Made by a program: the position numbers and the translations under genes. Shown here one piece after another: positions 1-10,494 of a stretch of DNA of 64,000 nt (within the stretch, counting starts at the first letter, position 1; each line of letters opens with the position of its first letter). The DNA comes from Ornithodoros turicata. Lineage: Eukaryota; Arthropoda; Arachnida; Ixodida; Argasidae. Location of the stretch: contig NC_088201.1 of the NCBI RefSeq assembly GCF_037126465.1, positions 136,862,052-136,926,051 of the forward strand, in the 5' to 3' direction. The notes under the pieces were generated by a model, which worked only from the letters and a program-made list of their open reading frames with translations, had not been told where the DNA came from and did no database searches.

Positions 1-135
1 ATACGTTTGGTACCCCCAAACAGTACAGTATACAGTACAATACAATACAATATACAGTACAGTATAGTGAGTAGCAGTAGTATATATATATATATATATA
101 TATATAAGTGAAATAATAAGACTTGGACTACTGAT
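1..135. repeat. Simple repeats: ACAGTACAATACAATA-type run and (TA)n
   Basis: The first 75 bases are a degenerate tandem of ACAGT/ACAAT five-base words, followed by a pure TA run at about 80-106. There is no coding potential. The stretch is ordinary microsatellite DNA. Confidence 0.8.
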
Positions 136-139
136 TACA

Positions 140-270
140 GGAACGTTAACAAACACTAATTTATTTAATGGGCAATTTAACACATAGATTAAAAAAAGAA
201 TGGTCGACGTTTCGACAGTGGCACTGTCTTTGTCAGGACAAAAAAAAAAAAATTGTCCTGACGAAGACAG
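140..270. repeat. Dispersed repeat with hairpin (GTCGACGTTTCGACAGTGGC family), copy 1
   Basis: ACTGTCTTTGTCAGGACAA is followed, after an A run, by its inverse TTGTCCTGACGAAGACAGT, so the segment can fold into a hairpin. The flank holds TTTAATGGGCA and GTCGACGTTTCGACAGTGGC. The same two blocks occur in opposite orientation at about 14281-14400. GTTTCGACAGTGG-type words are common in Penelope-like and related tick repeats, but I cannot assign this copy to a superfamily. Confidence 0.55.
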
Positions 271-295
271 TCTTGGGACTCTTGGGTCTCGAACA

Positions 296-329
296 CGATC
301 TTGGGTCGGCACGTGCCGACCCAAGATCG
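296..329. repeat. Perfect 34-bp palindrome
   Basis: The right half, GTGCCGACCCAAGATCG, is the exact reverse complement of the left half with no spacer. It lies at the left edge of the first of two 155-bp direct repeats. Confidence 0.8.
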
Positions 330-701
330 CGTCACTTCCCTACGCCAGGCTGACGAGCTCCAAGTAGAGCGAAACAGCTGTCCTTGGCTGGGAGTGCACG
401 ATCAAATTGTAAACATATGCTCAACGTGCAGCTACAGAGCTTCGGCTATTTTTTTACTTTTTATATGTACTTGCTGGCTTGCACTGCGGCCTCCAAAGGT
501 GGCGTCGTCACCGTGGAACATTGACGTCTCGCCGAGACGCACTGCTGTGCCGACCCAAGATCGTGTCACTTCCCTACGCCAGGCTGACGAGCTCCAAGTA
601 GAGCGAAACAGCTGTCCTTGGCTGGGAGTGCACGATCAAATTGTAAACATATGCTCAACGTGCAGCTACAGAGCTTCGGCTATTTTTTTTACTTTGTATA
701 T
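313..701. repeat. Two direct repeats of about 155 bp, 234 bp apart
   Basis: Bases 313-467 recur at 547-701 with only a few differences (for example AAGATCGCGTC versus AAGATCGTGTC). Both begin GTGCCGACCCAAGATCG and end in a T-rich stretch. The second copy runs into a short TA repeat. A 195-codon open frame crosses both copies, but it contains nothing recognisable and appears to be a by-product of the duplication. Confidence 0.8.
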
Positions 702-2140
702 ATATATATACGTCATCGTGGCGGATCAAAAGAACAAAAAGAGCAGAGAGAGAGAGAGATTCTGCAATATTTCTTGTTCTAGGTTTGGAAGAGTCCTCCG
801 GATTTCATGGGAGTTTTACGCTATTTGGGGGCTGTTCTCCGCTATGACTTGCGTAGTTCATATGAGTCAGCAGCTAACGTCATTGTAATGTGTCGTGGAC
901 GATAAGGTAGGTTCGGTTTCGGATTGCAAATGACATTTTTCGAGGAAGGAACGCTTAGAACAAAAAGTCGGTTAGATGCCGTTCTTTCCTTTTCACTCGT
1001 ACCTACGTATAAACTTTGTCAGAAAAGCAAAACTTTATAATCCCGGGATTTCGGGACGTGAAATTATGCTGAAATCCCGGGATTTCGGGGTCCCGGGCTC
1101 CGAACCCTACTGTGCATATCTGCATTACTGGGACGGTTTGAATTGTTGAACTGTTAGACCGGTCACCCATAACAGGCATTTTTATTTGCTAAAATATGGG
1201 TACATCATAAACAAGCGGAACAATACCCGAGCACTATATGTCGTAATTTTTTTATCATGTAATGTAGTCTGTTTCTTATAAGAATATTCAAAAGTTAAAG
1301 AGGCGATCACATACTCACTGGAGAAACTTTCTGATACCATCCATAGCGCAATCTGTCAGCACAAAGGGCACAAAGTTGCCTTCTAGCTTACCCGAATCCG
1401 GCGTGCAGGCCGCAGGTGCACCCAGACTGAAGATCAGAAATTAGAAAGATCAATCATTACGCACTTCATGCAAAGGCAGTAAATTAGGAGTATGACACAT
1501 TACATTTGCATATAATGCATTAGTAGTATGATTCACGCAAACGCATTACCGCTACGATTACCTCGCCACGATTGCAGGCCCTAGTCTACTACTACCAAGA
1601 GGTCTTTGACTGACCAGCAGCCCTACCACTCACAAAATGAGAACATCGAACGAAGAAACCTATACAATAGTGAGTTCTAGTAAACCATATTGCAATGTCG
1701 GGTGTAGTTCCGTATCGGGACCACTGATTTTTTGAAAATTAATGGGAGAGTTCACAAGTTAAATGTTGCATGGAAGTGAACGAGCGTCATATACCGAATC
1801 GTGCTGTCAAAGAGTTTGATATTGGTATGTGGTGCGCTCTACTGAGCACTTCGTTGACACTGCGACGGCCTTGCTAAGCATAACGGATAGGGAGGGCGCC
1901 ATCTTGTGGAAGGACGAGGAGCTTTGCGACACTGTGGGCCACCTGTGGGATAAAATATGGGATTGTCTGCTGATCAGTGGAGCGGTGTTACTGTTGCTGT
2001 GTGAATAGAAATATTGTAAACGTGTAGGGATTACGGGCATATTTATTCAACATTTGAAAATGTAAATCAGGAAATTATGAAAAGTAGATAATTGCAGTTA
2101 AAATACAAATGCAGTTAATTCCAAAATTAACAGTTGACGT
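702..2140. other. No gene seen; short CCCGGG-containing repeat pair
   Basis: The only notable structure is a repeated word, AATCCCGGGATTTCGGG, at 1039-1055 and 1073-1089. Each copy contains the self-complementary AATCCCGGGATT. Short open frames here, such as 1807-2040 on the minus strand, show no domain, splice context or bias that would support a gene. Confidence 0.5.
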
Positions 2141-2624
2141 AGAGTATTCACTCGTCGAGACTGACCGAGGTTAGGTAAGGAGAGCGTTTCAGGCATTCTA
2201 CACGTTGGCGAGTGAGTGGGTTCATGTAGAATATGGACCCGTCGAAACTGACAAAGGTTTCGTCAGGAGAGCCCTTTGCATATTTCATACGTTGGTGAGT
2301 GAGTCACTTGATACAGAATATGCACCCGTCGAGACTGACTAAGGTTACCTCAGGAGGGTCTTTTACGTATTTCACACGTTGGTGAGTGAGTCAGTCGATG
2401 CACAATATGCACCTGTCGAGGCTGACCGGGTTTAGGTCAGGAGGGCATTTTACGTATTTTACACGTTGGTGAGTGGGTCACTGCATGTAGAATATGCACC
2501 AGGCGAGAGTGACCGAGGTTAGGTCAGGAGAGCCTTTCACGTGTTTCACACCTCGGTGAGTGAGTCAGTTGATGTCGAATATGTACCCCTCGAGACTGAC
2601 CGACGTTAGGTCAGGAGAGTATCT
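2141..2624. repeat. 87-bp satellite array, left block
   Basis: The block GTCGAGACTGACC...TTTCACACGTTGGTGAGTGAGTCAG recurs every 86-88 bases. Anchors lie near 2154, 2241, 2328, 2414, 2502 and 2589. The array is cut at 2625 by a DNA transposon and resumes at 3993. The repeat unit is 29 codons long, so open frames can run across several units, giving short repeated peptides with no known function. Confidence 0.85.
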
Positions 2625-2892
2625 TACACAGTAAATTTATTTACGACCCTATGAGTGTAAAATGAGTGTTAGATAACTCACACCTTTAAGGGTGTAAATG
2701 CTACACCTCAATAAGGGGTGTAACAGGGGTGTCACATGTTACACCCAAAACAAGGGTGTTTATTGGGTGTATTGACCCCAAAAACGAAAAAAAGAAGGCT
2801 TGCTCACAAAATTCACGGAACACTGGTTCCACTGATGCAGTGCAACGTGCATTTGCAAGTGTGAACATCTTAACTATCTAGACTCTTATAGC

Positions 2893-3140
2893 TTTTTTAT
2901 TTTCGTGTTAGCACCGCGAAGCAACTGTGGCCATGAGTGGCGTACAGGCGTGGACAGATGGAGGGAGGACAGCAGGAAGGAGTGGGGAACAGGGGGGTTA
3001 GTGTGCGTCCTGAGCCGACTTGCGGGGGAACTGACATTCGTTGGGAAAGCCTTCGGAAAACCCAGACGGTGACAGGATTCGAACCCGTGTCACCGGCGTG
3101 GAAAGCGATGATCTTAACCCCTATGCCACGGGAACTGGGT
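2893..3140 (-). mobile_element. tRNA-derived SINE (Ruka-like), copy 1
   Basis: Read on the minus strand, the element begins near 3140 with GTTCCCGTGGCATAGGGG, an RNA polymerase III A-box-like sequence. GGGTTCGAATCC follows, which is a B box. It ends near 2893 with an A-rich tail after CGGTGCTAACACGAAAAT. A second, better kept copy lies at 46650-46842 in the same orientation and shares both head and tail. The resemblance to the Ruka SINE of ixodid ticks is from memory and would need an alignment. Confidence 0.75.
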
Positions 3141-3703
3141 TCGAGTTTAGCTAGCTGTGCACTCCAAGAGCTTAGAAAGGCTTTGCTAGCTAAGCCAAGT
3201 CCTTGCGCTTTAACCAAGTCGACACTTCAACAGTAGCCTGCCTTCGACATTTGCAAGCCCAGTTGAAGGCTGCTGCTGTCGAACTTCCCTTGTTTGTTCC
3301 TAACTGTTCGTAATCTTTGGTTCTTTCTACTTTTTGTTTTCGTATATTCATTTCACAATCACTCACAGTAATCAGCCCTTTACTTACATACACATATGTA
3401 TTTTTAATTTCAATGTCACCCGCGCCAGTAAACCTTCCAGCCAGGGGGTCAAGCCCTTGTCATCAATTTTCAAGTTTAGTCCTGCTGAAGGCAGCGCTGA
3501 CTGCCAAGACGTCGACCCTTAATTTTGGCTACACGACTGTAAATCTGTTTCTAGTAGTTCCCATAATTCCCATTTAATTTTGCTAGTGCAATAAAAGTAG
3601 CAATTGTTGTTCATCCTTATACGGCTTCCCAAGTCTCTCCGTTACTTATGGTCTATATCTTCTCGCATCCATTTGTATGTACCGGTTATCCATACACACA
3701 CAT

Positions 3704-3735
3704 GAGAAGTTATATATATATATATATATATATAT
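3704..3735. repeat. (TA)n microsatellite
   Basis: An uninterrupted TA run lies inside the DNA transposon, between the SINE and the right subterminal word array. Confidence 0.85.
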
Positions 3736-3992
3736 TGCAAAGATTATCACAATGAAAAATAAAACTAAAGGAGCTTTGAGCATTGTGCGGCATACGCCCC
3801 TGTTGCACTGATATGAGGGTTCCAAAATTTAGCATGGTGTGTAACATAAGTGTGATCGGGGTGTATTGGTACATTACACCCGTTTTACACCCACACAGAT
3901 GCTTAGTTGAGTGTAGTATAAGTGTAATTCGGGTGTGTCCACATAGTACACCCTTTTCATACCGGGAAGGGCGTAAAAAAATTTACTGTGTA

Positions 3993-4872
3993 CGAATCTC
4001 ACACGTTAGTGAGTGGGTCAGTTCAAGTAGAATGCGCACCCGTCGAGACTGATCAAGGTTGCATCTGGTGGGCCTTTTACGTATTTCACACGCTGGTGAG
4101 CAAGTCAATCTATGTAAAATGTGCATCCATCGAGACTTACCGGAGAGGCTTTTACATATTTCACATGTTGGCGAGTGAGTAGGGTCATGTAGAATATGCC
4201 TCCGACGAGACGGATCAAGCTCACGTCATGAGATACTTCTATCTATTTCACACGTGGTGAGTGAGTCAATTGACACATAATATTCACCCGTCGAGCCTGA
4301 CCAAGGTCATGTCAGGAGAGCCCTTTACGTATTACACATGTTGAGGTGTGGGTTAGTTCATGTAGAATATGCACCCGCCGAGACTTAAGGAGGTTCGGTC
4401 ACCAGAGCCTTTTACACATTTCACACGTTGCTGAATGAGTCAGTTGATATAGAAAATGCACCAGTCGAGACTGACCAAGGTTACGCCAGGAAGGACATTT
4501 ACGTATTTCACACGTTGGGGAGTGAGTTTGTTCATGTGGAATATGCACCCATCGAGACTGACCGAGCTTCGGTCAGGAGAGCCTTCTATATATTTCACAC
4601 GTTGCCGAGTGAGTCAGTTGATGTAGAATATGCACTCGTCGAGACTGACCGACGTTAGGTCAGCAGAGCCTTTTACGTATTTCACACGTTGGTGAGCTTG
4701 TCAGTTCCTATTAATTACGTACCCGTCGAGACTGACTAAGGTTAGGTCAGGGCAGCCTTTTACGTATTTCACACGTTTGTAAGTGGGTCAGTTCATGTGG
4801 AATATGCATCCGTCGAGACTGACCAAGGTTGGCTCAGGTATTCCACAAGTTGGCGAGTGAGTCAGTTGTCAG
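3993..4872. repeat. 87-bp satellite array, right block
   Basis: About ten more units of the same satellite follow the transposon, with anchors GTCGAGACTGACC and TTTCACACGTTG. Units differ by 10-20 percent by eye. One open frame of 76 codons (4428-4658) spans about 2.5 units and shows the 29-residue period, with repeats such as VFHTLGSE and IFHTLPSE. I regard it as a by-product of the unit length being a multiple of three. Confidence 0.85.
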
Positions 4873-5615
4873 GTGCAAGTTGTGAGTCAGGTGCGTCTGT
4901 GACTGTTGCCCGGCGGCTTCGTCAATGTTTCAAACTCTGCAGAAAAAAAAAATGTAAGTATGGGAGTTTATGGTAGGGAGTAGATACGAGATTTCATACT
5001 CCCATGAGTCTGCTTGAAAAATAGCACTGTCCCTTATGCTGGTATCGGAATATGAACTGAGCATATTTTCAAGTATCGTTTTTAGTCCGAACCTGGTTAT
5101 GTGTCCTACAATAAAAGAGGCGCTACCAGAAAAGGTACATTTCCTGGTCCTCGGGACGATTCTGTGCTCGTCGAGCCAATGCAGGCAGCTCTCTTTAGTT
5201 TGTGAAAGCACACCCAACTCCACCAGGTTCATGATGATTACAGAAAATGGAGAAACGGGTTTGTGTCCTCTGCGTTCTTTTGGGTGTTCGCGCTATTTTT
5301 GCGTGGCATGTAGTGTGTTCTCTTATCTACACTAAAGAGGGACTGTCGCGCTTCCGGTAGAGCAGTTACGGTGTTTCTGGCTTCTGATCAAACATGGCAG
5401 AGTGTCTTAAGGAAACCAACTACGAAAATTAATTTTCTTATATTTCACAGAACATTACGCTTTTGTTTTGGTTTTATTTTGATGATTATTTTTGTTCTCT
5501 AAGGTAAAATCTTTGCATTTTCGTTGTTGGTCCCGATATGAAACTACATCCGAAACTTCCCGCTACGGTACACGGTACGCTAATCCGAATACGCGAGATT
5601 GACTTCGGTAACAGT
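4873..5615. other. No gene or repeat recognised
   Basis: This is unique-looking, moderately AT-rich DNA. The longest open frames (about 100 codons at 4930-5232 minus and 5036-5335 plus) overlap on opposite strands and show no known domain. Confidence 0.4.
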
Positions 5616-6408
5616 TTAAGGCTAAACCACATGGAGCGACAACCAACGCGATTTTCGCGTCGCACGACGCATCTGTTGTCTCGCGATGGGCCAGCGATGC
5701 CGCACTCTGTGCTTCCTTCGCGACGTCGCGAGCGACCGTCTCTCTCAGATTTGAGTCGCGGTCGCTCAGCGCGACACGGAAAGCAGAGCGCAGGGAACGA
5801 ATTTGAGTCGCAGTGGCGTCACGAACGCACTTCTTTCGAAAAGGTGGAGTTGGCAAAAAGGTCAATCTGTGCAATCATGGCGTTGTGTAAAGCAATGTCG
5901 GCCTAAAATAAGAAAACGATTCTACAAAAAAAAAAAAAAAAAGACTGGGGCGGTGACGAAGGCTACTACAGAATACACAGAACGCGTCAAACGAAGAAGA
6001 AACCGAAGTGGGGTGCGCAGTCATGATGGCCATTACGGCCCATTCATTACGGCCCATTACGGCCCATTCACTGATGCCCATTCATGATGCCCAGACACCT
6101 ACAGACATGCCGCTTTCTTCTTCTGTCAGTATTCAATACACCTCCACTTCCTGTCGGCACAAGGCCTGCTTTTGTTATATGGGATATACGAGCCAACATG
6201 TCATCATATTTAGTTGTTTTGTACACGTTTATCAACGTCGTGTGAGCAGGCATACGGCTCGCGCGTCTGGGTACTGTGTGCGCGACATCGCGTTGTTGTT
6301 GTCGCGTCTTGTGGTTCGGGACGCGACAAGCCATCTCGTCGCGCTTGTTGCGACGTCGCCGTGCGCGACGATCGCTCTCAAAAATCGCTCCATGTGGTTT
6401 AGCCTTTA
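5616..6408. mobile_element. Harbinger-like miniature element (TTA duplication)
   Basis: Inverted ends AGGCTAAACCACATGGAGCG start at 5619 and end at 6405. They are flanked by TTA at 5616-5618 and 6406-6408. The 3-bp TTA duplication and an end that starts with AG fit the PIF/Harbinger superfamily. The subterminal DNA is rich in CGCGA words on both sides. The centre holds an A run (about 5927-5942) and repeats of TTACGGCCCATT (6034-6073). No transposase is present. The open frames across it, 5538-5906 and 6008-6409, are not genes as far as I can see. Confidence 0.7.
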
Positions 6409-7620
6409 GTACACCGTGGAAGGAGACGTTGCGGTTAATTAACGTCGTAGCGCTGCCGCGTGGTAAATGCCGAACCCTGAAACGTGAAGCCTTTCGGTGT
6501 TACGCTGTTGAGGACTTCTGTTATTCCAATCCACTTCGCTGCATCCACGAGAGGGTTAGTTGCAATCATCTTGAGCAGCATGAACATGCTACGTGAGTCC
6601 GAACCGCCATCTTGCTTCTCGCGTAGTTGATCTCCACTTCTTCTTCTTCTCCTTGCGGAGTCCCGCGGCCACCGTGGCGTGTACAATAACACGGTACGCT
6701 ATTCGCCGGACTGATCCGCACCAGCGACAGCCTAGGGAAGCTCAGTTTTCCTCAGACGCTTTCAGACATATGTCGGCACAGTTCCCCTAGAAGGTCGGCC
6801 CAGGACGCACATTTCCCCAGTCATGACGTTGCCCACATACGTGAGGCCGACAACTGCAAGCCCTTTCACCATCACCACCACCACCAGCACCACCTAGCGA
6901 AGCTTCACTAGCGTCGCGCATGTCCCATGAGACCAACGCCGTAGCGGATACCGTAACGGATATGCATAAACCTGTCTACTACACTCTCTAATGTGAACGT
7001 GACGAAGGGGACATCCCCTTGAGTCTGAAGTGCAACAGAACGACGATGAAGTAGAAATGCGTCAGGAGGATCTGAAGGGAAAATGACAGATTTACAACTG
7101 GGAATGACACTTTATTTGGACGAACGCAAGGGAACTGAAGGTTAGGGGCGGTGGAAGGACACAGGGGAGATTCAACCGAGTCATGCACATGAGGCCGTCC
7201 AGACAGTTCGTTGCTGTTGCAATTTCGGCGCAGGTATGTCACAGCAGTGAGTTATCTTGGACTCGCGCACCGGTTAGCACCAGAAGCGAAAACACTTCTC
7301 GTTGCATCACTATTTTTTTCATATGAATCATTTTTCCACGTGCCTCTACCGCAGATGCACTCAGCATAGCTCTTGATGTGCCGACGTGCACCAGTCAACA
7401 TGCACCTGTCGTACTTCTGTTGTGATCTACCATGACTTTCGTCCAGTCAAGCTGTTTTCTGTAGCAATTTTTTTTAAGGTTGACGCCTTGACTGGCTGCT
7501 GTTCCCAGCCTCGTCCGGATTGCGCATGACGAAAAACAAGATCTCCAATGTGAACTACAGACGGCGTAGGCGTGTCGAACCAGGTAGCAGCTATCATGTT
7601 CCTGTGCCTACCAAAGCAGC
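6409..7620. other. No gene recognised; short CACCAT repeat
   Basis: The only feature I can name is a CACCATCACCACCACC run near 6867-6894. Several short frames overlap on both strands without domain signatures. Confidence 0.4.
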
Positions 7621-7622
7621 AC

Positions 7623-7772
7623 GTCTATATTGGTCCACTATTGGACCAATGTAGGCTGCCAGGATTACGAATATTGGTCCAATATGGGGAGTGCAACTAG
7701 GCTCCATATTGGACCAATATGGGCTGCCTATATTGGCAAACCCACTTTGCCATATTGCGCCAATATTTCCAT
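7623..7772. repeat. Word array: ATATTGGTCCAATAT (family A), copy 1
   Basis: The self-complementary word ATATTGGNCCAATAT and half-words TATTGG/CCAATA recur about ten times in 150 bases, in both orientations. Related clusters lie at 16025-16185 and 60885-60960. No terminal inverted repeat or target duplication is evident at this copy. Confidence 0.6.
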
Positions 7773-8378
7773 GATAACACCAACGGTGAGTCCGCGTAAT
7801 AATAAAGCATTATCTGGTATAATATCCGCCACTGATATTATTTCCCTCCTCTTTTTTCTTTTTTATTTCTGCGGATCTTCTTATTGATCCACCTTGCATC
7901 GCGTTACAAAAACAACACTGCTTCGCTCTAAAAACGAAGAACAGGTGCTGTGCCCATCTTGCTGAAGGACCCAGGCAGTCGTGTTGTCAACTGTAGGATG
8001 GGACAAGCGAAAGCTTGCCCACAACACATTTCAAAAATAGTACTGCCCTTGCCTTAAAAACGAAAAAGCAGGGTCAACTTGTGCTAGGCAGGCAGCCAAC
8101 AAAACTACCAATGCTAAATATGCCTTTTAGAGGCATGTTACCTGTATTTAGGAGTAAAACTGAAAAGATTGAAGAGGTAACACTGAATTTAGACGTAAAA
8201 AATGAATTGTGCTGGTTACAGGCTCATTCTTCGAAGTAACCCAGCGCGAGACACAAGGTTAGACTGTAACTTCTATAATGTTGCCTCTTCAGTAGAGGTG
8301 TTACTTCTACAGTGCGCTCTTTACCTCTCTCCCATATCATCTCCTGTCACGCGCGGTCAAGTCCAGACGCGTTTGTGC
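7773..8378. other. No gene recognised
   Basis: AT-rich DNA. An open frame at 8015-8239 has no known domain, Kozak context or splice sites that would support it. Confidence 0.35.
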
Positions 8379-8631
8379 TACACTCTTAAAAACGAACTTC
8401 ACCGCATAGCACACTCCCAGCCAACCATTATCTCGAATGACATCGCTATCTGCCCTGATTTATTGAAAACGGGAGGCGTACGCCTTTTCTATGACAGTTA
8501 TGAACAGCATAAGTGTCACAGAAAAGGCGTACGCCTCCCGTTTTCAACAAATCAGGGCAGACAACGATATCATTCGAGAAGATGGCTGGCTAGGAGCGTG
8601 CTATGCGGTGAAGTTCGTTTTTAAGCGTGTA
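8379..8631. mobile_element. Fold-back miniature element, 249 bp, copy 1
   Basis: The element is almost a complete palindrome. Its ends are CACTCTTAAAAACGAAC (8381) and the inverse of CACGCTTAAAAACGAAC (8629), flanked by TA. The arms meet near 8500-8520 around AAAAGGCGTACGCC words. A second copy is at 60346-60595. It carries no coding sequence. The TA flank fits a Tc1/mariner-mobilised miniature element, which is an inference. Confidence 0.75.
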
Positions 8632-8832
8632 GATGCTGCAGGATTCGGCAACCAATGGTTTACACTGTCTTACGCTGTTCACCTGTCCACGGCTTTATGA
8701 AACTTAAATATATGGGGCGTACCAAGAGGAATATCCAAGGAATACGACGAATGCAAGCAGTACATCGTCGATGCGTCCGCTCGTCAAGTCAAGCGCAATG
8801 AAGTCAATACATTTTGCACGATGGCAGGAATA
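8632..8832. other. Short spacer, nothing recognised
   Basis: About 200 bases between two fold-back elements. They contain no feature I can support. Confidence 0.3.
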
Positions 8833-9669
8833 TACAGGGTGTCCCAGAAAACGTGTCATTGAATTATAATAAAAAAAACTACGCCACCTAGAATCATGCG
8901 GTCAACGGCATTTGTTCTTACTAGATTTTTGCCACCTCCTGATGTGAATGTCGTGTAACGTAAGTTTAATTCTGTGAATTTTTGCGAACTGAAGTCGGAA
9001 ATTTGCCAAGTGAAGGTCACTTTTTTACTCCACCAATGTGAAGAGCGTGTCTAATTTTGCTCAAATTAATGACAATTGGCAGGGACATTCAGGGGCTATC
9101 CCACATGAAAAAATAGCCGAACATCATGCTTTTCAGTCCGACGAAAGGAGGTTGGAAGCCAATCCCACACCAGCAACGCAAAAAGAGATAACACAGGTAT
9201 GGCTTATCGCGTCCGACTTTCCGTTGGATCGCACTTTCCCTCTCCCAATTTCAGCAACTGTCGCTTTTTCTAGTACCACTCTGTGGGCTGGGTTTGGAAC
9301 CTCCTTTCTTCGGACTGACAGCGATTGCACTCAAAAAGTCGTCGCGCGTTATGGTTCGGTGCTACGAAAAGCTTGATGTTCGGCTATTTTTTCTGATGGG
9401 ATAGCTCGTGAATATCACATTCAATTATCATGAACTTGAGTGAACTCGGCACGCTCTTCATATTGGTGCATGGGGTAAAAAAGTGACATTTACTTGGCAA
9501 ATTTCCGAGTTCAGTTCGCAAATATTTACATAATTAAACTTACCATACATGACATTCACACCAGTAGTTGGCAAAAACCTAGCAAGAACAAATGCCGTTA
9601 ACCGCATGATTCTAGGTGGCGTAGTTTCTTTATTATAATTCAATGGCACGTTTTCTGGGACACCCTGTA
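8833..9669. mobile_element. 833-bp fold-back element with CAGGGTGTCCCAGAAAACG ends
   Basis: The ends CAGGGTGTCCCAGAAAACG (8835) and their inverse (9667) are flanked by TA. The inverted repeat extends through almost the whole element. Outer arms match from 8835 to about 9060 and again around GCTATCCCAC...AATAGCCGAACATCA, with inner arms around GGAGGTT near 9150 and 9300. It looks like a mariner-mobilised palindromic element. A left half of the same family lies at 14041-14275. Its right end abuts the ISL2EU element. Confidence 0.8.
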
Positions 9670-9983
9670 TATACTGTAGAAGTGTTTTTTTCTTTTTTTT
9701 TGTTTCTTTTTTGCGCGGAATTATATTTCGCGTTTTTCGCGCATTCCTCCAAAATCGCGAATTTAAGTTCCCGCGAATAACTCTGGCCTATGAGGGCGAA
9801 AATCGTGCGGCGTTGGACGCTATACCGTGACTACCTTGACCCGATGTCGATATTAGCTCAGCGGTGATTCCTGCTTAGCGCTTTACTTGGGGGCTTGCCA
9901 GCCCTACGTCCACGCTCGCTGTGGTAATGAAGAAAAAGCAAAAGGCAGCCATTTTAGAACGGGATGGTTGGAAAAGCAGGAAG

Positions 9984-10163
9984 ATGTGCTGCGTTCCACA
10001 GTGCGTGAACCGTACTGTTGTGGGAAAAGTTAGTTTGCATGCGTTCCCACGTGCACTTTCCAGCAAGCGAATATGGCAGAAGCAGCTCAAGATCGGGAAG
10101 GAAGTATCCTCTGGTATGCTTGTTTGTAGCGACCATTTTCAGCCTGAAGATTTTGGAATGGTG
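9984..10163 (+). CDS. THAP zinc-finger exon of the ISL2EU transposase
   Basis: This is the DNA-binding N-terminal exon of a transposase. From ATG 9984 it reads 60 codons starting MCCVPQC and ending before a strong donor GTGGTAAGTG at 10163. THAP hallmarks are visible: C-x2-C (residues 3 and 6 of the start motif), an FP pair (HAFPRA), a conserved W (RIWQKQ), and C-x2-H in VCSDHF near residue 48. THAP fingers recognise transposon ends. An upstream in-frame ATG at 9927 would add 19 residues, but THAP domains normally sit at the very N terminus, so I prefer 9984. The exon is intact. The gene as a whole is not. Confidence 0.8.
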
Positions 10164-10235
10164 GTAAGTGTCACAGTTCTATCACCAGCTCAGTATTCCT
10201 TTCGTCAAAGTCGGTAACGCGATAGTTAAGTGACT

Positions 10236-10417
10236 TGACGGACGTTGCGATGCAGACTGGACCCCAGAAAGGAAGCGCCTCAAGACAGGAACTGTACCCT
10301 CAAGGAACCTGCCTCTTCGAAGTCATGACAAGCCAATCACCGAACAGTCTGAAAAAGCTGCGAGGGCCAGAAAAGATCGACTTGCGCTAAGAGCTTCGCT
10401 TCGCGAATGTTTATCAG
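10236..10417 (+). CDS. Transposase linker exon (probable)
   Basis: A frame from about 10236 to 10417 reads a basic, helix-prone stretch (DWTPERKRLK ... ARARKDRLALRASLRECLS). It stops at a donor-like TCAGGTAACT. It lies between the THAP exon and the DDE fragment, on the same strand, and is probably the linker or coiled region that follows THAP in these transposases. The acceptor is not clear. Confidence is limited by the short length and lack of a domain. Confidence 0.45.
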
Positions 10418-10494
10418 GTAACTATGTCATGTTATGGGGGGGTCCGTGAATTGGTTCTCATCGCTTCCGAGGGTCCGTCGCCGCCAAAAGTTTG

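Larger units (their letters stand above)
2625..3992. mobile_element. Non-autonomous DNA transposon with TA duplication, inserted in the satellite
   Basis: The termini are CACAGTAAATTTATTTACG on the left (2627) and, read inverted, CACAGTAAATTTTTTTACG on the right (ending 3990). They are flanked by TA at 2625-2626 and 3991-3992. Removing the element leaves a continuous 87-bp satellite unit. Just inside both ends the words GGGTGTAA and TTACACCC are repeated many times (2640-2770 and 3840-3975). No transposase is visible, and a SINE sits inside. The TA duplication would fit the Tc1/mariner order, but the superfamily is unproven. Confidence 0.75.

Noticed and set aside
301..888. 195-codon open frame
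   Set aside because: It spans two direct repeats and has the same peptide twice with a stretch of unrelated DNA between. No domain, and its length follows from the duplication.
2141..4872. CRISPR-like appearance of regular repeats
   Set aside because: Repeats are tandem without unique spacers, units vary in sequence, and the surrounding DNA is from an animal. It is a satellite.
5538..6409. Several open frames of 100-130 codons
   Set aside because: They lie in a Harbinger-like miniature element on both strands and are rich in CGCGA-derived residues, with no domain.
6435..6692. 85-codon minus-strand frame (…ATNPLVDAAKWIGITEVLN…)
   Set aside because: Looks protein-like in part, but there is no family match that I can name and no splice or start context.
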